The notes beneath the pieces are model-generated. The model saw only the letters and a program-made list of their open reading frames with translations, made no database searches and was not told where the DNA came from. 11,069 nucleotides of DNA from DATKKX01 sp035542775. Lineage in GTDB: Bacteria > Planctomycetota > Phycisphaerae > UBA1845 > UTPLA1. Location of the stretch: the NCBI GenBank assembly GCA_035542775.1, contig DATKKX010000140.1, positions 1 through 11,069 of the forward strand, read 5' to 3'. This document shows, one piece after another, positions 8,132 through 11,069 of this stretch. The translations under genes were made by a program, and so were the position numbers. The number at the start of each line of letters is the position of its first letter. Position 1 is the first letter of the stretch.

Positions 8132-8188
8132 ACTGGTCTCGATTGGTCATCCTGGCCGGTCTGCGCCGGCGTCCACATTCTCCCGTCG

Positions 8189-9100
8189 CTACTGCTGTGC
8201 CACTTCCAGCTCCACCGCCGGCGACATCGTGCCGCTGAGGCACACCCGCTTGATGTACGTCCCCTTACTGGTTGCCGGCTTGAGCCTGCGAATGTGGTTG
8301 ATGAACGCCGAGATGTTCTCCCTCAGATCGTCTTCGCTGAAATCCGCGCGGCCGACGACCGCGTGGAGGTTCCCGCCCGCGTCGTTACGAAACTCGACCT
8401 TGCCGGCGCTGAACTCCTTGACCGCCGTGGCCACGTCGGCGGTGACGGTGCCGTTCTTGGGGCTGGGCATTTTGCCCTGCGGACCGAGCACGCGGCCCAG
8501 CTTGCCCACCTTGCCCATCGCCCGGGGATGCGAAATCGACACGTCGAAATCGGTCCAGCCGTCGCTGACCTTCTTGATCAGATCGTCGAGCCCTGCCTCG
8601 ATCGCGCCGGCGGCCTTGGCCTTCTCCACGTCGTCGCCCTCGCAGAAGGCGATCACCCGCTTGGTCGAGCCGATGCCTTTGGGCAGGGACAGCGCCCCGC
8701 GAATCATCTGGTCGGCCTGCTTGGGATCGATGCCCAGGTGCATGACCAGATTCACCGTCTGCGTGAACTTCGTCCCGCCGACGACGGACTTGAGAATCTT
8801 GACCCCCTCCTCCAGGCTGTACCTCTTGTCCCGCTCCACCTTCTGCAGATTGGCCAGATGACGTTTGCTCTTGCCCCGCATCGCGCGGCCCCGGCCTCGG
8901 CGGCGTTCCACGCCTTCTTCGGCCTTGGCCGCCTTCTTCGCCTTCTTCGGCTTCGTGCCGGCCTGCTGCGCCGCCTCCGCCCCGGCTGCGCCCTCGGGCA
9001 CTGCTGGCGCCGCCTCCGGCGCCTTCTTGCCCTGGCGCTGTCCCTGCGCACCTTCTCCGGCGGCTTCCGCGCCGCGCTTCTCAGACTTCTCTTTTGCCAT
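8189..9100 (-). CDS. rplA: Large ribosomal subunit protein uL1 with N-terminal extension
   Basis: L1 forms the mobile stalk near the ribosomal E site, helps release deacylated tRNA, and often represses the rplK-rplA mRNA. Residues from about 74 to the end are a normal L1 of ~230 residues. They carry the family signature LGRVLGPQGKMPSPKNGTVT (201-220) and TYIKRVCLSGTM near the end. Residues 1-73 are extra: a low-complexity Ala/Lys/Glu/Gly/Gln segment with basic patches KPKKAKKAAK (50-59) and RRRGRGR (67-73 region). The long start is favoured by GAGGGA (9106-9111) 5 bp before the ATG at 9100; the internal ATG at 8881 has no comparable site. The gene is 151 bp after rplK and 108 bp before rplJ. 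Family identification is secure; the exact start is slightly less so. Confidence 0.95.
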   Translation of the reverse strand: MAKEKSEKRGAEAAGEGAQGQRQGKKAPEAAPAVPEGAAGAEAAQQAGTKPKKAKKAAKAEEGVERRRGRGRAMRGKSKRHLANLQKVERDKRYSLEEGVKILKSVVGGTKFTQTVNLVMHLGIDPKQADQMIRGALSLPKGIGSTKRVIAFCEGDDVEKAKAAGAIEAGLDDLIKKVSDGWTDFDVSISHPRAMGKVGKLGRVLGPQGKMPSPKNGTVTADVATAVKEFSAGKVEFRNDAGGNLHAVVGRADFSEDDLRENISAFINHIRRLKPATSKGTYIKRVCLSGTMSPAVELEVAQQ

Positions 9101-9251
9101 GGTGTTCCCTCATTAGCGACCTCTTGGTCTGCCACGATTGACGGCTCGTGGTCGAGCCGAGCTGTGCCGCATTTTCACGGGGTCCTTTGAACCCGTCCCC
9201 CGTTCCGTCTCCATCGCTACCGCGCCCAGCGATGCCGGTATCGACTCGCAA
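9101..9251 (-). other. Intergenic region between rplK and rplA with small hairpins
   Basis: These 151 bp carry no credible gene. A perfect 7-bp inverted repeat, CGGCTCG (9142-9148) with CGAGCCG (9153-9159), encloses a four-base loop. A smaller GACC-TCTT-GGTC hairpin (9118-9129) lies just upstream of the rplA ribosome binding site (GAGGGA, 9106-9111). Such structures could serve L1 autoregulation, which in Escherichia coli acts on this operon's mRNA, but I recognise no specific L1-binding motif. Confidence 0.4.
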
Positions 9252-9689
9252 TCAGCCCTCGATCTCTATTCCCATGTTCCGGGCGGTGCCGGCGACGATC
9301 CGCTTGGCGGCCTCCATGTCGCCGTGACAATTCAAATCGTTCATCTTGGTCTTGCAGATGGCCTCAAGTTGGGCCTGCGTGACCTTGCCGACCTTCTCCT
9401 TGTTCGGCGTACCCGAGCCCTTGGCGATCTGGGCCGCATCCTTGAGCAGCACCGCCGCCGGGGGACTCTTCACCACGAAATCAAACGTGTTGTCCTGGTA
9501 GACATTGACGACGGCCGTGACCGGCATGCCGTTCAAATGCCGTGTTCGCTCATTGAATTGCTGCACGAACTGTCCCGGGTTCACTCCGTACTGGCCGCAC
9601 GCCGGCCCGATCGGAGGAGCAGGCGTCGCCTGACCACCCGGCCCCTGAACCTTGAATGTCGCCTTCGGAGTCTTCTTCTTCTTCGCCAC
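9252..9689 (-). CDS. rplK: Large ribosomal subunit protein uL11
   Basis: L11 binds 23S rRNA at the GTPase-associated centre at the base of the L7/L12 stalk, and takes part in factor-dependent GTP hydrolysis and stringent-response signalling. The 145-residue protein is of normal length. The N-terminal domain has the conserved proline-rich ATPAPPIGPACGQYGVN (21-37, thiostrepton/EF-G contact region in the family) and VYQDNTFDF (63-71). The C-terminal rRNA-binding domain holds KSPPAAVLLKDAA and ends GTARNMGI (134-141). The start is GTG, with GAGG (9697-9700) 7 bp upstream; no ATG near it would preserve the N-terminus. The lysine-rich N-terminus AKKKKTPKA is a little more basic than usual. The gap from nusG is 30 bp. 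Confidence 0.97.
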   Translation of the reverse strand: MAKKKKTPKATFKVQGPGGQATPAPPIGPACGQYGVNPGQFVQQFNERTRHLNGMPVTAVVNVYQDNTFDFVVKSPPAAVLLKDAAQIAKGSGTPNKEKVGKVTQAQLEAICKTKMNDLNCHGDMEAAKRIVAGTARNMGIEIEG

Positions 9690-9719
9690 GGATCTGCCTC
9701 AGCTTTCGTCGTTGCCGTC

Positions 9720-10457
9720 TCAGGTTGCCTCAACCTGCCAGTATTCCAACTCGATCGGCGTCGGGCGGCCGAAGATCGTAACGATCACCCGGACGTGCCC
9801 CTTGTCCGGGAACACTTCGTCGATTTCCCCTTCGAAATTCTCGAACGGGCCTTCTTTGACCTTGATCGCGTCACCCTTCTTCAGGCCAGCCATCCCCGCC
9901 AGCGTCGGCTGCTCGGCGGACTTCTCCACGATGGCCAGCATCTTCTCGACATCGTGCGGCTTCATCGGCGTGGGTTTGCCGTCCGAACCGATGAAGTCCC
10001 CGACGCTCATCGTCTCCTTGATCACGAACCAGACGTTCTCGGCGATGCTCCCGTCCTCCTCGGGGGCCATCTCCACGAACACGTAGCCTGGATAGAGCTT
10101 GCGGTCGTACACCCTGGCCACGCCGCTCCGCATCCGCTTTTCCCGTTGGGTCGGAACCAGAATCCGCCCCACCCGCTCCTCAAGGTGCTCGATCTTGACC
10201 TTGCGGGTCAACGCTTCGCAGACCTGCTCCTCGCGGTTGCTGGCCACGCGCAGCACGTACCATTGCATCGGCCGTCCGCTGCTCGGCGTCGTCGGTGCGG
10301 CGGGCAGGGCTTCCTTGACCTCGGCAGCCACCGCGACCGGAGGTTCCGGCGGCGCGGCCCCGGCGGGCTCGGTGTCGACCGGCTTCGCGCCCGTCGAACT
10401 GGTATCGTCACCGGCGGAACCGCCGGAGTCTCTGATCTCGTTGTCGGAAACGGACAT
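9720..10457 (-). CDS. nusG: Transcription termination/antitermination factor NusG with N-terminal extension
   Basis: NusG binds RNA polymerase during elongation and links it to Rho or, through S10, to the ribosome. Residues about 64-175 form the NGN domain: MQWYVLRVASNREEQVCEAL (64-83), then the characteristic LYPGYVFVEM (121-130). Residues about 193-245 are the KOW domain with KKGDAIKVKEGPFENFEGEI. The product is 245 residues against ~180 in Escherichia coli. The difference is mainly residues 1-63, a disordered-looking Ser/Asp then Ala/Pro-rich leader without recognisable motif. The ATG at 10457 has GAGG (10466-10469) 8 bp upstream; the internal ATG at M64 lacks a clear site, so the long form is preferred. 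It follows secE by 39 bp. Confidence 0.96.
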   Translation of the reverse strand: MSVSDNEIRDSGGSAGDDTSSTGAKPVDTEPAGAAPPEPPVAVAAEVKEALPAAPTTPSSGRPMQWYVLRVASNREEQVCEALTRKVKIEHLEERVGRILVPTQREKRMRSGVARVYDRKLYPGYVFVEMAPEEDGSIAENVWFVIKETMSVGDFIGSDGKPTPMKPHDVEKMLAIVEKSAEQPTLAGMAGLKKGDAIKVKEGPFENFEGEIDEVFPDKGHVRVIVTIFGRPTPIELEYWQVEAT

Positions 10458-10496
10458 CGAAGATACCTCGCCCGCCCTCGGCGACGCCGTACAGCC

Positions 10497-10991
10497 TTAC
10501 TTCAACACGCCGATCGCGCGGAACACCCACGTAAAGCCAACATCCACGACCGTCAGGATCACGCCCAGGGAAATCACCACAAAAATGACCACCTTCGTCG
10601 ACCCGATGATGTCCTTGCGCGTGGTCCAGTTGACTTTCTTCATCTCGCCTTCGGTCTGAATCAGGAAATCGCACACCTTTCGATTCAGAGCCAGCAGCCA
10701 GTATCCCAGCAGACCGAACACGATGATCAATCCCACCGGAATGGCCACCCGAACCAGCCTCATGGTGGGGGTCGTTTCCACTACCGACAGCTTCTCATAT
10801 ACGAAATAGGCGAACCAGCAGACCAGTGCCCCCATTCCCACGCCGGACCATACCCGCGTGTTGTGCCCCTGGCCGGGCTTGTAAATATCAAAGAAACCCC
10901 GCCGTGGCTGGACGATCGCCGGGGCGCCGTACTCCGGGGACGAACGATCCTTCCAGGACTCATCTCTCTCGTCTGGGCCTACATCCGACAC
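10497..10991 (-). CDS. secE: Preprotein translocase subunit SecE, three membrane segments
   Basis: SecE is the small essential membrane subunit that clamps SecY in the SecYEG channel. Three hydrophobic segments are visible at about residues 47-67, 80-101 and 132-156. The last, with the preceding amphipathic FLIQTEGEMKKVNWTTRKDI (109-128), is the conserved SecE core. The other two resemble the extra N-terminal helices of Escherichia coli-type SecE. Residues 1-46 are hydrophilic. The GTG start at 10991 is supported by AAGGAG (10998-11003) 6 bp upstream. The same frame stays open to the right window edge with no other ATG, GTG or TTG, so an earlier start outside the window cannot be excluded. 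The secE-nusG order is the usual bacterial arrangement. Confidence 0.93.
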   Translation of the reverse strand: MSDVGPDERDESWKDRSSPEYGAPAIVQPRRGFFDIYKPGQGHNTRVWSGVGMGALVCWFAYFVYEKLSVVETTPTMRLVRVAIPVGLIIVFGLLGYWLLALNRKVCDFLIQTEGEMKKVNWTTRKDIIGSTKVVIFVVISLGVILTVVDVGFTWVFRAIGVLK

Positions 10992-11069
10992 ACGATGCTC
11001 CTTCTCGGCGACGGCACTATTCGGCTTCGTCCCTTGACTTCCGTTGACTTGGTCATTCTCGCGCCTCGC
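10992..11069 (-). other. Right-edge sequence upstream of secE
   Basis: These 78 bp hold the AAGGAG ribosome binding site of secE (10998-11003). No tRNA-Trp, often found near secE, is visible. In another minus-strand frame the edge reads E-A-R-E-stop, with the stop at 11053-11055. This could be the tail of an upstream gene such as rpmG (L33), the common neighbour of secE. Four codons are too few to claim it. Confidence 0.3.

Noticed and set aside
7457..9190. 577-codon open frame on the + strand opposite rplJ and rplA
   Set aside because: It is antisense to two unmistakable ribosomal protein genes. Its length follows from GC-rich codon usage, and the translation is low-complexity without a recognisable domain.
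9177..9196. tRNA T-arm-like string (GGGTTCAA with flanking GGG/CCC) on the - strand between rplK and rplA
   Set aside because: No acceptor stem, D-arm or anticodon arm can be placed around it, so a tRNA is not supported; only a short hairpin remains.
11053..11069. Possible 3' end of rpmG (…E-A-R-E-stop) upstream of secE
   Set aside because: Only four codons are inside the window, which is too little to identify any gene. It is noted only as the expected neighbour.
1..11069. Mobile element, CRISPR, defence system or other novel cassette
   Set aside because: Every stretch longer than 171 bp is occupied by recognised housekeeping genes. No transposase, direct-repeat array, integrase or abrupt composition change is visible.

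Overview
This is an ordinary bacterial chromosomal window, GC-rich and densely coded, most likely from a planctomycete. The phylum call rests on recognition. The L10 C-terminus ends in the cysteine-containing 'AGC...GCLKAM' form I associate with planctomycetes. SecE has three membrane segments behind a long hydrophilic N-terminus, and NusG and L1 carry long low-complexity N-terminal extensions. I place the phylum with moderate confidence and attempt nothing finer.

The left 6.8 kb (+ strand) is a two-gene recombinational repair operon. addB is cut by the left window edge, and addA is complete; their ends overlap by 8 bp. Together they encode the AddAB helicase-nuclease, which resects double-strand breaks for RecA-dependent recombination. 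All helicase motifs of AddA, both PD-(D/E)XK-type nuclease domains and the four iron-sulphur cysteines of AddB look intact. A run of nine C lies 33 bp before the addA start. Losing one base there, or a +1 ribosomal slip, would join the two reading frames without an intervening stop.

The right 4.1 kb (- strand) is the conserved translation/secretion/transcription cluster, read in the order secE, nusG, rplK (L11), rplA (L1), rplJ (L10), rplL (L7/L12). It supplies the SecYEG channel subunit SecE, the elongation factor NusG, and ribosomal proteins of the L1 stalk and the L7/L12 stalk base. Gaps are 30-39 bp at the front of the cluster and 108-171 bp between the later genes, where several GC-rich hairpins occur.

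The two operons converge in a 151-bp gap (6805-6955) holding two strong hairpins. Each has its T-rich tail on the side suited to one of the two transcripts. The usual continuation of the ribosomal cluster into rpoB-rpoC is absent; rplL is instead followed by a terminator and the convergent addAB operon. No mobile element, CRISPR array, tRNA, rRNA or clearly novel system is visible. No gene-free stretch exceeds 171 bp.
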